This document shows, one piece after another, positions 1-7,873 of a stretch of 64,000 nucleotides of DNA; position 1 is the stretch's first letter, and each line of letters opens with the position of its first letter. The notes beneath the pieces were generated by a model. It was not told where the DNA came from. It did not search any database and worked only from the letters and a program-made list of their open reading frames with translations. Made by a program: the position numbers and the translations under genes. Source of the stretch: Streptomyces sp. TLI_053 (GTDB taxonomy: Bacteria; Actinomycetota; Actinomycetes; Streptomycetales; Streptomycetaceae); the NCBI RefSeq assembly GCF_900105395.1, contig NZ_LT629775.1:2374501-2438500 (forward strand), given 5' to 3'.

Positions 1-1
1 G

Positions 2-169
2 CAGACCCTGGCGCAGCTGGCACTGAGCTGGGTCCTGCGGGACGAGCGGGTGGTGTCGGTGATCATCGGAGCCAGCAGCGTGCGGCAGCTGGACCAGAAC
101 CTCGACGCGCTGGCGGGCGGTCCGCTGACGGACGAGGAGCTCGCGGAGATCGACGCGCTCAGCCGCTGA
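2..169 (+). CDS. Aldo/keto reductase, C-terminal fragment
   Basis: Only the last 55 residues are in the window; the 5' part lies upstream. The segment with TLAQLALSWVLRD, VVSVIIGASS and QLDQNLDAL, ending in an EELAEIDAL helix, is the typical C-terminus of NADPH-dependent aldo/keto reductases of the YghZ / Kv-beta type: the last barrel strand, the cofactor-phosphate loop (IGASS) and the closing helix. Members reduce aldehydes in the cytosol. The fragment cannot define the substrate. A strong hairpin follows 40 bases after the stop. Family assignment is good; the subfamily is a guess. Confidence 0.85.
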   Translation, partial: QTLAQLALSWVLRDERVVSVIIGASSVRQLDQNLDALAGGPLTDEELAEIDALSR

Positions 170-208
170 GGCGCGCGCCGGGCCGCCGGCGCGCCCCCGG
201 GACGGAAC

Positions 209-253
209 GCGCGGTGCCCCGCCGGTCGATGCGTGACCGGCGGGGCACCGCGC
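209..253. terminator. Perfect 19-bp hairpin, bidirectional terminator candidate
   Basis: Arms 209-227 and 235-253 are exact reverse complements around a 7-base loop. It lies between the convergent aldo/keto reductase and ssuD genes and could serve both. There is no clear U-tract, as is usual in high-GC actinomycetes. The rest of 170-403 shows no supported gene. Confidence 0.75.
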
Positions 254-403
254 TCGTTGGACCGCGGGTACGGGACCGTCCGTACGCGTCCTTCGAGATC
301 TCGGGAGCCCGTCGTGCGGATGTACCTCCTCCGGGCCGTCGCCCGCTTCGCCCGGCAGCTGGCGCTGACCTCGCCGCTGCCGTTCCCGCTGCTCCCGGGT
401 GCC

Positions 404-1480
404 CTACCCGCGCCGGACGCCCAGCGCCGGTAGCACCGTCTCGGCGACCCGGTGGGCCTCCTCCAGCAGCGGATTGCCGGAGAGGATGAAGGTGTCCACC
501 CCGAGCGACTCGAACTCCTGGAGCCGCTCGACCACCTGGGCCGTCGATCCGACCACGGCGGTGCCGGGACCGGGGCGGAACAGGCTCATGCCGGGCCACA
601 GGTTGGGGTGGACCTCCAGCTCGCGGGCCCGGGCCGGCACCTTGCCGCCGTGCTGCCGGAACTGCCGCTGCCAGCCGACGCCGCCCTCGCCGCGCGCCCC
701 GCCCAGTTGGCGGGCGTAGGTGGCCTCGCTGGTCACGTCGAGGAGCCGGTCGGCGGCGGCCCAGGCCTCGTCCTCGGTGTCGCGGACGATCAGGTGCAGC
801 CGCAGCCCGATCCGCAGGGTGCGTCCGTGCGCGGCGGCGCGCTCCCGGACCAGGTCGAGCTTCTCCTTGAGCTGCTGCGGCGGTTCGCCCCAGGTGAGGT
901 AGACGTCCACGTGCTGGGCGGCCATCTCGATCCCGGCCGCCGAACTGCCGCCGAACCAGAGCGGGATGCCGCCCGGCTGGACCGGGGTGAGTTCGCGCAG
1001 GCTCGCCCCGGCGTTCCGGAGGTCGTAGAACTCCCCCTTGTGGTCGAAGACCTCGCCCGAGGTGAGTCGCTTGACGATCGACCAGTACTCGGCGCTGAGG
1101 CGGTAGCGGTCGTCGTGCTCGACGTGCAGGCCGTACTCGCGCAGCTGCTCGGTGGAGCCGTTGACCACGTTGAACCGCAGCCGGCCGCCGTGCAGATGGT
1201 CGAAGCTGAGCGCCATCTTCGCCAGCAGGGTGGGCGAGATCAGCCCCGGGTGGACGGCGAGCAGCGGCTTGAACGCCGGGGTGGTGGCGGCGGCGAGCGC
1301 GTTGCCGAGGTCCCACACGTCGTGCAGGTCGGTCGCCAGCAGTGCGCCGGTGTAGCCCAACCGCTCCACGCTTCCCGCGAGTTGCTGGAGGTAGCGGAGG
1401 TCGACCGGGCGGCGTCCGGACGGCTCCCAGGGGTAGTGGCCCTCGCGCGGGATGATGTACCAGAGGAATTCGGAGGCCAT
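404..1480 (-). CDS. ssuD: SsuD-like FMNH2-dependent alkanesulfonate monooxygenase
   Basis: This 358-residue LLM-class (luciferase-like) flavin monooxygenase would cleave the C-S bond of alkanesulfonates to sulfite and an aldehyde in the cytosol, using reduced flavin from a partner reductase. The family shows in LLATDLHDVWDLG, the RLRFNVVNGS block, the phosphate-gripping IPLWFGGSS segment and the C-terminal GSTAQVVERLQEFESLGVD. Length is close to SsuD (about 380). It is the last gene of the minus-strand sulfur operon, starting 3 bases after the stop of the SsuA-fold gene, so translational coupling is likely. No flavin reductase is nearby, so one must be supplied in trans. Substrate could be sulfonate, sulfone or sulfinate. 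Confidence 0.88.
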   Translation of the reverse strand: MASEFLWYIIPREGHYPWEPSGRRPVDLRYLQQLAGSVERLGYTGALLATDLHDVWDLGNALAAATTPAFKPLLAVHPGLISPTLLAKMALSFDHLHGGRLRFNVVNGSTEQLREYGLHVEHDDRYRLSAEYWSIVKRLTSGEVFDHKGEFYDLRNAGASLRELTPVQPGGIPLWFGGSSAAGIEMAAQHVDVYLTWGEPPQQLKEKLDLVRERAAAHGRTLRIGLRLHLIVRDTEDEAWAAADRLLDVTSEATYARQLGGARGEGGVGWQRQFRQHGGKVPARARELEVHPNLWPGMSLFRPGPGTAVVGSTAQVVERLQEFESLGVDTFILSGNPLLEEAHRVAETVLPALGVRRG

Positions 1481-1483
1481 CGG

Positions 1484-2428
1484 TCAGACCGCCCGGATGT
1501 CGGCGGCGGCCCTGTCGGCCCCGGCCACAGCCGCAGCCGCAGCCGCGGCCACCGGGGCCTCCAGCGCGGGCAGGTGGGCGTCGGCGACGACCACCCGGCG
1601 CTCGACGAAACCGACCCGGTGGAAGATGTCGGCCGCCTCCTGCTGCTCGGCGACGAACCCGGCGGTCGCCGGCTCCAGCCGCCACGGCAGCCCGGCCAGG
1701 GCGGTCCGCCAGTCCTCGGCGCCGCCGCCGAGCTCCGCCGCGGCGATCGCGGCCGCCTCCGGCAGATGGGCGGCCACCCAGGCGTCCGCCCGGGCCAGGG
1801 CGGTGACGATCGCCGCGACCACCCCGGGCCGGTCGGCGGCGAAGCCGCGCCGGGTGAAGAACACCGAGCGGTCGGTGATGACGTCGCCGGTGCGGACCAG
1901 CTCGCGGAAGCCGCCGTCGCGGCGGGCGGCCGCCAGTTCGGCGCCCTGGGCGATCCAGCCGGCGATCGCGCCCTCGCGCAGCAGCCGCGCCGGGTCCTGC
2001 CCCGCCGCCGGGCGGACGGCCGTGACATCGGTCGCGTAGGACAGGCCCTCCGCGTGCAGGGCCTTGGCGAGCAAGTGGGTCTGCCAGGAGCCGATGGCCA
2101 GGACGACGGTGCCGCCCTTCAGGTCCGCGACCGACGCCACCGGCCCGTCGGCGCTCACCAGCAGCGCGCCGTGGTCGGGCCGGGGCGCCGACACCGCCGC
2201 GTAGACCAGGTCGTGGCCGGCGGCCTGGGCGGTCACCGGCGGGGTGGAGCCCGTACCGCCGAAGTCGATCACGCCCTCGGCCAGCAGCTCGCCGGTGCGC
2301 GTCCCGTCGGTGTAGTGGTGGAACTCTCCGGTCTCCCCGAACGGTGCCAACTCCTCGTCCAGGTAGTCGAGTCGGGAGAGGTAGTAGAGGGACGGGTTGC
2401 TGGCGTGGACGCCGAGGGTGATGGCCAT
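1484..2428 (-). CDS. SsuA-fold protein without signal peptide
   Basis: A 314-residue protein of the periplasmic-binding type II fold related to SsuA/TauA. It has IDFGGTGSTPPVTAQAAG near residue 55, VADLKGGTVVLAIGSWQTHLLAKAL near 100 and the usual second-lobe helices. The start is secure: AGGAG sits 8 bases upstream of ATG, and the protein begins directly with the first beta strand (MAITLGVHASN). It therefore has neither signal peptide nor lipobox and should be cytosolic, unlike a transport receptor. It lies between ssuB and ssuD. By analogy with DszB, an enzyme built on this fold, it might act on an organosulfur compound or bind one for SsuD. That role is inference. Confidence 0.75.
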   Translation of the reverse strand: MAITLGVHASNPSLYYLSRLDYLDEELAPFGETGEFHHYTDGTRTGELLAEGVIDFGGTGSTPPVTAQAAGHDLVYAAVSAPRPDHGALLVSADGPVASVADLKGGTVVLAIGSWQTHLLAKALHAEGLSYATDVTAVRPAAGQDPARLLREGAIAGWIAQGAELAAARRDGGFRELVRTGDVITDRSVFFTRRGFAADRPGVVAAIVTALARADAWVAAHLPEAAAIAAAELGGGAEDWRTALAGLPWRLEPATAGFVAEQQEAADIFHRVGFVERRVVVADAHLPALEAPVAAAAAAAVAGADRAAADIRAV

Positions 2429-2512
2429 GGGATCAACTCCTGTGGTGCGGGCGGGGCGAGGGGGGTCGGGCAGGGGCGGTTCGGGCGGGGCGTGCGAGGA
2501 GGGCGGGCGGTG

Positions 2513-3289
2513 TCAGTGGACGCCGAGGTCGGCGAGCAACCGGCGCCGCAGCTCGGCGAAGGCGGGATCGGCCGGGTCTCGCGGACGGGCGACGCCCACC
2601 CGCTGGTCGCGCACCAGCTTGCCGTCCCGGAGCACGGCGACCCGGTCGGCGAGCCGCACCGCCTCGTCCACGTCATGGGTGACCAGCAGCACGGCCGGCC
2701 GGTGGCGGCGGACCAGATCGCCCACCAGGTCCTGCATGCGCAGCCGGGTGAGCGCGTCCAGGGCGGCGAACGGTTCGTCCAGCAGTAGCAGTTGGGGCGC
2801 GCGGACCAGGGCCCGGGCGAGCGCCGCGCGCTGTGCCTCGCCGCCGGAGAGGGTGGCCGGCCAGGCGTCGGCGTGGCGCTCGAGGCCGACCTCGGCGAGC
2901 GCCCTCAGCCCGGTCTCCCGGGTGGCGGCACCACGCGGCAGGCCGACCGTGACATTGGCGAGCACCCGCTTCGAGGGGACCAGTCGCGGTTCCTGGAAGA
3001 CCACCGTCCGTACCGCCGGGACGAGGACCGTTCCGCCGTCCGCCCGGTCCAGCTCGCCGAGGATGCGCAGCAGGGTGGTCTTGCCGGTGCCGCTGGCGCC
3101 GAGCAGGGCGACGAACTCGCCGCGGGCGATGGAGAGGTCGACCCCGTCGAGGACGGCCCGGGTGCCGAACACCCGGCGCAGGCCGCGCAGATGGACGGCC
3201 GGGGTGCTCCCGGCCCCGGTCTCCGGCTCGGCCCCGGCAACGGTAGGGGTAGGGGTAGGGGTAGGGGCGGGCACGGGGGTGGTGGTCAT
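2513..3289 (-). CDS. ssuB: Aliphatic sulfonate ABC transporter ATP-binding protein SsuB
   Basis: A 258-residue cytosolic ATPase that powers sulfonate import with SsuA and SsuC. Visible motifs are Walker A GASGTGKTT (about 65-73), a Q-loop in VVFQEPRLVPS, signature LSGGEAQR, Walker B LLLLDEPFAALD and the switch His in LLVTHDVDEA. The ATG overlaps the stop of ssuC by four bases (ATGA), indicating coupling. The N-terminus carries a short Pro-Thr repeat encoded by four copies of a 6-bp unit around 3243-3268, absent from typical SsuB. Substrate specificity rests on the neighbouring SsuA and SsuD. Confidence 0.9.
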   Translation of the reverse strand: MTTTPVPAPTPTPTPTVAGAEPETGAGSTPAVHLRGLRRVFGTRAVLDGVDLSIARGEFVALLGASGTGKTTLLRILGELDRADGGTVLVPAVRTVVFQEPRLVPSKRVLANVTVGLPRGAATRETGLRALAEVGLERHADAWPATLSGGEAQRAALARALVRAPQLLLLDEPFAALDALTRLRMQDLVGDLVRRHRPAVLLVTHDVDEAVRLADRVAVLRDGKLVRDQRVGVARPRDPADPAFAELRRRLLADLGVH

Positions 3290-4164
3290 CGGGTGCCTCC
3301 CTGGGCGGCCCTGCGCCAGGGCATCAGGACCCGCTCCAGCAGACGGACGATGCCGTCGGCGGCGAGTCCCAGGACCCCGTAGATCAGGATGCAGACGGCG
3401 AGGATGTCGGTGCGGGAGTAGTTCTGCGCCTGGGCCATCAAGTAGCCGATGCCCTCGGTGGAGTTGATCTCCTCGGCGGCGATCAGGGCGATCACGCTGA
3501 GCGTCATGGAGAGCCGCAGGCCGGAGAGGAGGGCGGGCAGGGCGCCGGGCAGGACCACGGTGCGCACGATCGCCCAGCGTCCGAGGCCGAAGCTGCGCAT
3601 GGCCTCGATCAGCTTGGGGTCGGTGTTGCGGACCCCGCCGGAGGTCGACACGTACATGGGGAAGCTGGTGGCGACGCCGATCAGGGCGACCTTGGCGGTC
3701 TCGGTGATGCCGAACCAGACCATGAACAGCGGGACGAGGGCGAGGAAGGGAACGGTGCGCAGGACCTGGACCGCCGAGTCGAGCAGTTCCTCGCCGAGGC
3801 GGAAGAAGCCGGTCACCACACCGAGCACCAGGCCGGTGCCGGCGCCGATCAGCAGGCCGAGGCCGGCCCGGGTGAGCGAGACGCCGAGGGCGTCGGTGAG
3901 CTGGCCGTTGCCCCACAGTTCGCCGACCGCCTCGGCCACCTGGGCGGGCGAGGCCAGCACGTCCTGGGTGAGCGCGCCGGTGGCGGAGGCGAGGGCCCAG
4001 CCGCCGAGGAGGGCCAGCGGGCCGAGGGCGCGCAGCGTCAGGGCGAGGGCGCGGGGGCGGGAGGTCCGGCGGCGGGCGCTCGGTTCGACCAGTCCGGCCG
4101 CGCGGGCGGCGGCGGTCTCCGGATCCGCCGCCCGGTCGCCCGACGGGTGGGTGGCGGTGGTCAC
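3286..4164 (-). CDS. ssuC: Aliphatic sulfonate ABC transporter permease SsuC
   Basis: A 292-residue integral membrane permease of the SsuC/TauC/NitT type. After a charged cytosolic N-terminus come hydrophobic segments including LRALGPLALLGGWALASA and LGLLIGAGTGLVLGVVTGFF. The EAA loop, which contacts SsuB, is visible as EAMRSFGLGRWAIVRTVVLPGALPALLSGLR. It starts with GTG overlapping the ssuA stop (GTGA) and ends overlapping ssuB, so ssuA, ssuC and ssuB are one tightly coupled unit. Substrate could be sulfonates, taurine or sulfate esters. Confidence 0.9.
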   Translation of the reverse strand: MTTATHPSGDRAADPETAAARAAGLVEPSARRRTSRPRALALTLRALGPLALLGGWALASATGALTQDVLASPAQVAEAVGELWGNGQLTDALGVSLTRAGLGLLIGAGTGLVLGVVTGFFRLGEELLDSAVQVLRTVPFLALVPLFMVWFGITETAKVALIGVATSFPMYVSTSGGVRNTDPKLIEAMRSFGLGRWAIVRTVVLPGALPALLSGLRLSMTLSVIALIAAEEINSTEGIGYLMAQAQNYSRTDILAVCILIYGVLGLAADGIVRLLERVLMPWRRAAQGGTR

Positions 4165-5189
4165 TTGGCCGCACCGCCGAGCGCCCCGAGGTCGATCAGA
4201 TAGGGCTTGACGTCGACCTGCTGCTTGGTGACCTTCTGCTCCGCGAAGAACGCGGCGACGGTGCCGAACCGGGCGACGTCGGCCTCGCCGATGGCGTCGG
4301 CGGCGGCGCCCTGGCGGGTCACCTCGACGGCGACGTCCTTCTCTGCGGCGGTGACGGCGGTCGGCCCGGAGTCGGTGAAGACGTTGAGGTACGCGGCCGG
4401 GTCGGCCTTCTCCTTGAGGCCGTTCTCGCGCAGATAGGCGTAGAAGGCCTTCACCACCTCGGGGTGCTTGTCGGCGAAGCCGTTGCGGACGGCCCAGACG
4501 GCGTAGTTGTCGGAGCCGACCTCCTTGCCGTTGACCAGGAAGTGCGCGCCCGAGTTGGCGATCGACGGGGTGGAGAAGGTGTTCCAGGTGGCCCAGGCGT
4601 CCACCTGTCCGGAGTTGAAGACGCCCGCCGTCTGGTCGGCGCGCAGATAGACCCGCTCGACCTTGTCCGCCGGGACGCCGTTCTTCTCGAGCGCCTTGAG
4701 CAGCAGGTACTCGCTGGTGCCGCCCTGGCTCACGGCGACCTTGCGGCCGACCAGGTCCTGCACGCTCTTGATCGGCGAGCCGTTCTTCACCAGGATGCCC
4801 TCGCCGACGCCGTCGGGGGCGGTCTGGGCGAACAGCTTGAAGCCGGGCTTCTGGGCCAGCGCGGCGACGGCGGAGGTGATCGACCCCTGGGCGACGTCGA
4901 GCTGGTCGGCGGAGAGGGCCTGGGCGGCGGGGGCGAACGGGCCGGCGCTGCCGGTCCAGGCGACCTTGGCGTGGACGGCCGCGAGGGCGCGGTCGAGCGA
5001 GCCGTCCTTCTTGCCCAGGGCGAGGAAGCCGTTGTTCCCGGGGTCGGGCAGCCGGAGCACCGCGTCGGCCCGGTCGGCCTTCCCCCCTCCGGCGGCGGCC
5101 GCTCCCCCGTCGGCGGAGGAGCCGCAGGCGGCCAGCAGGGCGGTGGCGAGCAGGGCGGTGGCGGCGAGGACGGGGCGGGAGGGATTCAC
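4161..5189 (-). CDS. ssuA: Sulfonate-binding lipoprotein SsuA
   Basis: A 342-residue extracytoplasmic receptor for the SsuBC importer. The signal peptide ends in the lipobox LLAAC (Cys about 22), so it is predicted to be lipid-anchored on the outer face of the membrane. Family features are LRLPDPGNNGFLALGKKDGSL, APAAQALSADQLDVAQGSITSAV, SVQDLVGRKVAVSQGGTSEYLLLKAL and the helical second lobe. GTG is the start, with AGGAG 7 bases upstream. It follows the desulfinase-like gene by 141 bases. Contrast the signal-less paralogue at 1484-2428. Confidence 0.9.
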   Translation of the reverse strand: MNPSRPVLAATALLATALLAACGSSADGGAAAAGGGKADRADAVLRLPDPGNNGFLALGKKDGSLDRALAAVHAKVAWTGSAGPFAPAAQALSADQLDVAQGSITSAVAALAQKPGFKLFAQTAPDGVGEGILVKNGSPIKSVQDLVGRKVAVSQGGTSEYLLLKALEKNGVPADKVERVYLRADQTAGVFNSGQVDAWATWNTFSTPSIANSGAHFLVNGKEVGSDNYAVWAVRNGFADKHPEVVKAFYAYLRENGLKEKADPAAYLNVFTDSGPTAVTAAEKDVAVEVTRQGAAADAIGEADVARFGTVAAFFAEQKVTKQQVDVKPYLIDLGALGGAAK

Positions 5190-5330
5190 GGGTCGGCTCC
5201 TGTGGTCGGGGGCGCGGGGGGGGGGAGAGGGCGGAGAGGTGCGGGAGGAGGCGGGGTGCAGGGGGAGGCAGCGGGGTGCGGTGCGGCGGAGGCGTACGGA
5301 CGGCCTTCGGGAAGTGTCGGCCGCTACCCG

Positions 5331-6491
5331 TCAGTCACCGTGCGTCCGCCCCTCGGCGCGGCGGGCGGCGAGCAGCTCGCGGGCGGCCCGGAGCGGCTCC
5401 GGGTCGGCCCAGGCCCGCACGTCGACCGGTCCGGCCAGGAATCCGTGGCGGTCGAGGAAGCGTTCCTGCTGCTCCAGCAGGGCGAGGCGGTCCTCGGAGA
5501 GATCGAGGTGCAGGGTGCGGTGGCCGCCCTCCGCGTACGCCCCGGCGACGCCCTCCTCCCCGGCTCCGGTCTCGGCGCCCAGGATCCGGGCGACCTCCGC
5601 CGGCTGCCCGGCGGCCCAGTCGGCGGCCTCCAGCAGCACGGCGAGGAAGCGGGCCACCAGGTCCGGGTGCGCGTCGAGCAGTTCCTGCCGCACGGTGATC
5701 GGCCGGGGCGTGCCGTTGTTCACCCGCGCCCGGCGGTCCGGGACGGCGTCCAGGTCGACGGCCACCTCCGCCCCGATCCGGCGGGCCGCCTCGACCGCGA
5801 GCGCGCCCTTCACGTAGACCGCGTCCACCACGCCGTCCCGCAGCGCCGTCAGCTCCGCCTCCCACTGCCCCTCCCCCGGCGCGGCCGGCACGTCCACCAG
5901 TTCGGCGTCCGCCGGCGTGAGACCCGCCAGCGAGAGTGCTCCGTGCAGTCCGGCCAGCGCCATCGCGCGCCAGAAGTCGATGGCGATCCCATGGTGTGGG
6001 ACGGCGAGCCGCAGCCCGCGCAGTTGTCCGGGTTCGGCGACCCCGCTGCCGGAGCGGACCAGGACGACCTGGCGCTCCTCGATCCAGGTGAGTCCGACCA
6101 GCCTGGTCCGCTCTCCGCGCGAACGGGCCCAGAGCGCCGGCACATTGCCGCCCTCACGGAACAGCCCGGTCAGGGCGTGGGTGTAGTGGTGGTCGGCGGC
6201 GACCTCCGCGGGCACGTCCTGGAGCGAGCGGACCGCGATGCCGTCGGGGGCGAACTCCCGGCCCAGCCAGCCCCGGTCGGCCGCGATGCCGGTCGCGGTG
6301 GGCACCGGGCAGCGGGTGAACCAGAGGGTGTCGGGCACCCCGGGGGCGACGGCTGCGGCCGGGAGGGCGGCAGTCGGGAGAGCGACGGCCGGAAAAGCGG
6401 TAGTCGGGAGAGCGGCGGCCGGGGCCGGCTGGGCCGGGGAAGCGGCGGCCGGCGAGGGCTCGTCGGCCGAACTGCGGGCGGAACTGGGCAC
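5331..6491 (-). CDS. DszB-like sulfinate desulfinase (PBP-fold enzyme)
   Basis: The 387-residue protein aligns by eye with DszB, 2'-hydroxybiphenyl-2-sulfinate desulfinase. TRCPVPTATGIAADRGWL matches the catalytic Cys27 segment (here Cys61). HYTHALTGLFREGGNVPAL matches the His60/Arg70 segment with identical His-to-Arg spacing (His102/Arg112). ALLEQQERFLDRHGFL matches the C-terminal helix. DszB releases sulfite from an aryl sulfinate in the cytosol, and no signal peptide is seen here. The GTG at 6491 is preferred to an in-frame GTG at 6569, because GAGGA lies 9 bases upstream of it and none precedes the longer start. Residues 1-50 are Ala/Pro-rich low complexity. It is the first structural gene of the sulfur operon. 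A plain solute-binding protein remains possible. Confidence 0.72.
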   Translation of the reverse strand: MPSSARSSADEPSPAAASPAQPAPAAALPTTAFPAVALPTAALPAAAVAPGVPDTLWFTRCPVPTATGIAADRGWLGREFAPDGIAVRSLQDVPAEVAADHHYTHALTGLFREGGNVPALWARSRGERTRLVGLTWIEERQVVLVRSGSGVAEPGQLRGLRLAVPHHGIAIDFWRAMALAGLHGALSLAGLTPADAELVDVPAAPGEGQWEAELTALRDGVVDAVYVKGALAVEAARRIGAEVAVDLDAVPDRRARVNNGTPRPITVRQELLDAHPDLVARFLAVLLEAADWAAGQPAEVARILGAETGAGEEGVAGAYAEGGHRTLHLDLSEDRLALLEQQERFLDRHGFLAGPVDVRAWADPEPLRAARELLAARRAEGRTHGD

Positions 6492-6635
6492 GGTGGCTGG
6501 TCCTCTGCGGCGGGGGCGTGGTGCGGGCGCGGCGCCGACGACGGGGCGGCGGGCGCGGTACGGGGTCACCAGGCGCGGTGGAACGGAACGGGGGCGGGGC
6601 GGGAGTCCTGCGGGACCGGCGCGGGCCGGGGCGCG

Positions 6636-6680
6636 TCAGCGACAACACGCGCAGGAGGAGAGGCACCGGTGGGTCGTCAC
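6636..6680 (-). CDS. Cys-rich leader peptide of the sulfur operon
   Basis: A 14-residue ORF, MTTHRCLSSCACCR, with a strong Shine-Dalgarno (AAGGAG, 7 bases before GTG). Four cysteines crowd the last nine residues just before the stop. It lies 145 bases upstream of the desulfinase start. Short Cys-rich uORFs ahead of sulfur-assimilation operons are known in actinobacteria, where ribosome pausing at Cys codons senses cysteine supply (polycysteine uORFs in mycobacteria; 'putative leader peptide' genes in Streptomyces). The downstream spacer is GC-rich enough for attenuator hairpins. I did not fold it. Confidence 0.8.
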   Translation of the reverse strand: MTTHRCLSSCACCR

Positions 6681-6912
6681 GGCACTGCTCCTTCCCGCGG
6701 TCCGGGCGCCTCCGGACGGGACTGTCCGGTGCGCTGCGCCGAGCGTTCCACGGCGGGCGAGCCAGGAGCAAGGGTTTGCCACATCATGGGATTGCTTGTT
6801 CATGAACGGCATCCTTTTGCAACGCCGTTGACACATTCCCGCAGCACACGCTGCCATAGTCTGGGAGCGACTCCGGTGAACGACCGGAGCCACGGACAGA
6901 ACGAGAGATGCC
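6681..6912. promoter_or_regulatory. Divergent promoter region, sulfur operon / IclR gene
   Basis: This 232-base region must hold the start sites of both the minus-strand sulfur operon and the plus-strand IclR gene. Visible elements are a 10-bp perfect palindrome GTTCATGAAC at 6798-6807, a consensus-like TTGACA at 6828-6833 directed toward the IclR gene, and locally low GC around 6775-6835, unusual here. The palindrome is a plausible operator for the adjacent IclR regulator. No binding data support this. Confidence 0.5.
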
Positions 6913-7695
6913 ATGGCCGAGGCCGTCACCGCCGCCCAGAGCCCGCCGGCCGGGGCCCAGGCCGTTCAGCGGGCCCTCGGACTGCTGCACTGCTTCCACG
7001 ACAACGGCCCCGATCTGAGCGCCTCGGACCTGGCCCGCCGGATGGGCCTGTCCGTGTCCACCGCGCACCGGCTGGCCCGCACCCTGGTCAGCGCCGCGTT
7101 CCTGGAGCAGGACGAGCACACGGCCCGCTACCGGCTCGGCCCGGCGGTCGCCGAGCTCGGCCAACTCACCTTCCACCAGCGCGGGCTGCACCTGGCCGCA
7201 CCCGAGCTCGACCTGCTGTCCCGCCGCACCGGTTCCGCCGCCGATCTCGCGATCCGCAGCGGTCCGCACGCGGTGATCCTGGTCGGCGCCTCCGTGCGGC
7301 CGGACACCGGGCTCGGACTGCGCCGGCCGCTCCACTCGACCGCGCTCGGCAAGGTGCTGCTGGCCTGGCCGCGCCCCGGTGACGCGGGCGTGGCGACGCT
7401 CGGCCCGCTGGCGCCGTTCACCGACCGGACCATCACCGCGCCGGAGCGCCTGGCGGAGGAGCTGGCAAGGGTCAGGGCGGCCGGTCACGCGCTCAACGAC
7501 GGCGAGTCGGAGACCGGGGTGCGCACGATCGCGGTACCGGTACTGGACGGTGCCGGGCAGGCCAGGTTCGCCCTGGCCGTCCGCTCCACGCCCGCGCACC
7601 TCACCGACGAACGGCTGGACTGGTTCCTCGGCCACGCCCGGGCCTGCGCCGGCGCGCTCGCGGTCCTGCTGCTGCCGCCGGAGCAGCGGATCTGA
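6913..7695 (+). CDS. IclR-family transcriptional regulator
   Basis: A 260-residue cytosolic regulator with an N-terminal winged helix (about 15-75: AVQRALGLLHCF, LSASDLARRMGLSVSTAHRLARTL) and a C-terminal ligand-binding domain of the IclR type (about 90-250: LDLLSRRTGSAADLAIR, RRPLHSTALGKVLLAW, ESETGVRTIAVPVLD). IclR proteins bind short palindromes as dimers and respond to small organic acids or related ligands. It is transcribed divergently from the sulfur operon and is its most likely specific regulator, in addition to leader-peptide attenuation. The ligand cannot be read from the sequence. Confidence 0.88.
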   Translation: MAEAVTAAQSPPAGAQAVQRALGLLHCFHDNGPDLSASDLARRMGLSVSTAHRLARTLVSAAFLEQDEHTARYRLGPAVAELGQLTFHQRGLHLAAPELDLLSRRTGSAADLAIRSGPHAVILVGASVRPDTGLGLRRPLHSTALGKVLLAWPRPGDAGVATLGPLAPFTDRTITAPERLAEELARVRAAGHALNDGESETGVRTIAVPVLDGAGQARFALAVRSTPAHLTDERLDWFLGHARACAGALAVLLLPPEQRI

Positions 7696-7715
7696 TTGCA
7701 CGTCAAAACAGGCGA

Positions 7716-7750
7716 GGGGACCGGGCGTTCGGTGAGAACGCCCGGCCCCC
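7716..7750 (+). terminator. Hairpin terminator after IclR gene
   Basis: Perfect 10-bp arms 7721-7730 and 7736-7745 enclose a 5-base loop. The stem extends with further G-C pairs past one bulged A. It begins about 20 bases after the IclR stop codon. Confidence 0.7.
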
Positions 7751-7759
7751 GGCCGATCG

Positions 7760-7832
7760 GTGGAGCGACGTGCGGTGGAGCTACGTGCGGTCGAGCGACC
7801 TGCGGTGGAGCGCGATGCGGGAGCGACGTGCG
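7760..7832. repeat. Five degenerate 15-bp tandem repeats
   Basis: Units at 7760, 7775, 7790 and 7805 are 15 bp of the form GTGGAGCGACGTGCG with one to three changes each. A fifth, shortened 13-bp unit follows at 7820-7832. They lie between the convergent IclR and OmpR-type genes, after the terminator, in apparently non-coding DNA. No function is known; slippage is the simplest origin. Confidence 0.8.
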
Positions 7833-7873
7833 GCGGAACGGGCGCGCCGTGCGGCGAGAAGCGGGGTGAGCAC

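Noticed and set aside
452-2788. A 778-codon open frame on the plus strand opposite the sulfur operon
   Set aside because: GC-rich DNA leaves the antisense frame open. Its translation is Gly/Arg/Val-rich without domains, and the minus strand carries recognisable ssuD and SsuA-fold genes.
3243-3268. Telomere-like or regulatory GGGGTA repeat
   Set aside because: It lies inside the ssuB coding frame and simply encodes Pro-Thr repeats near the N-terminus.
4464-7382. A 972-codon plus-strand frame across ssuA, the desulfinase gene and the IclR gene
   Set aside because: It runs through three recognisable genes in other frames and its protein has no coherent domain.
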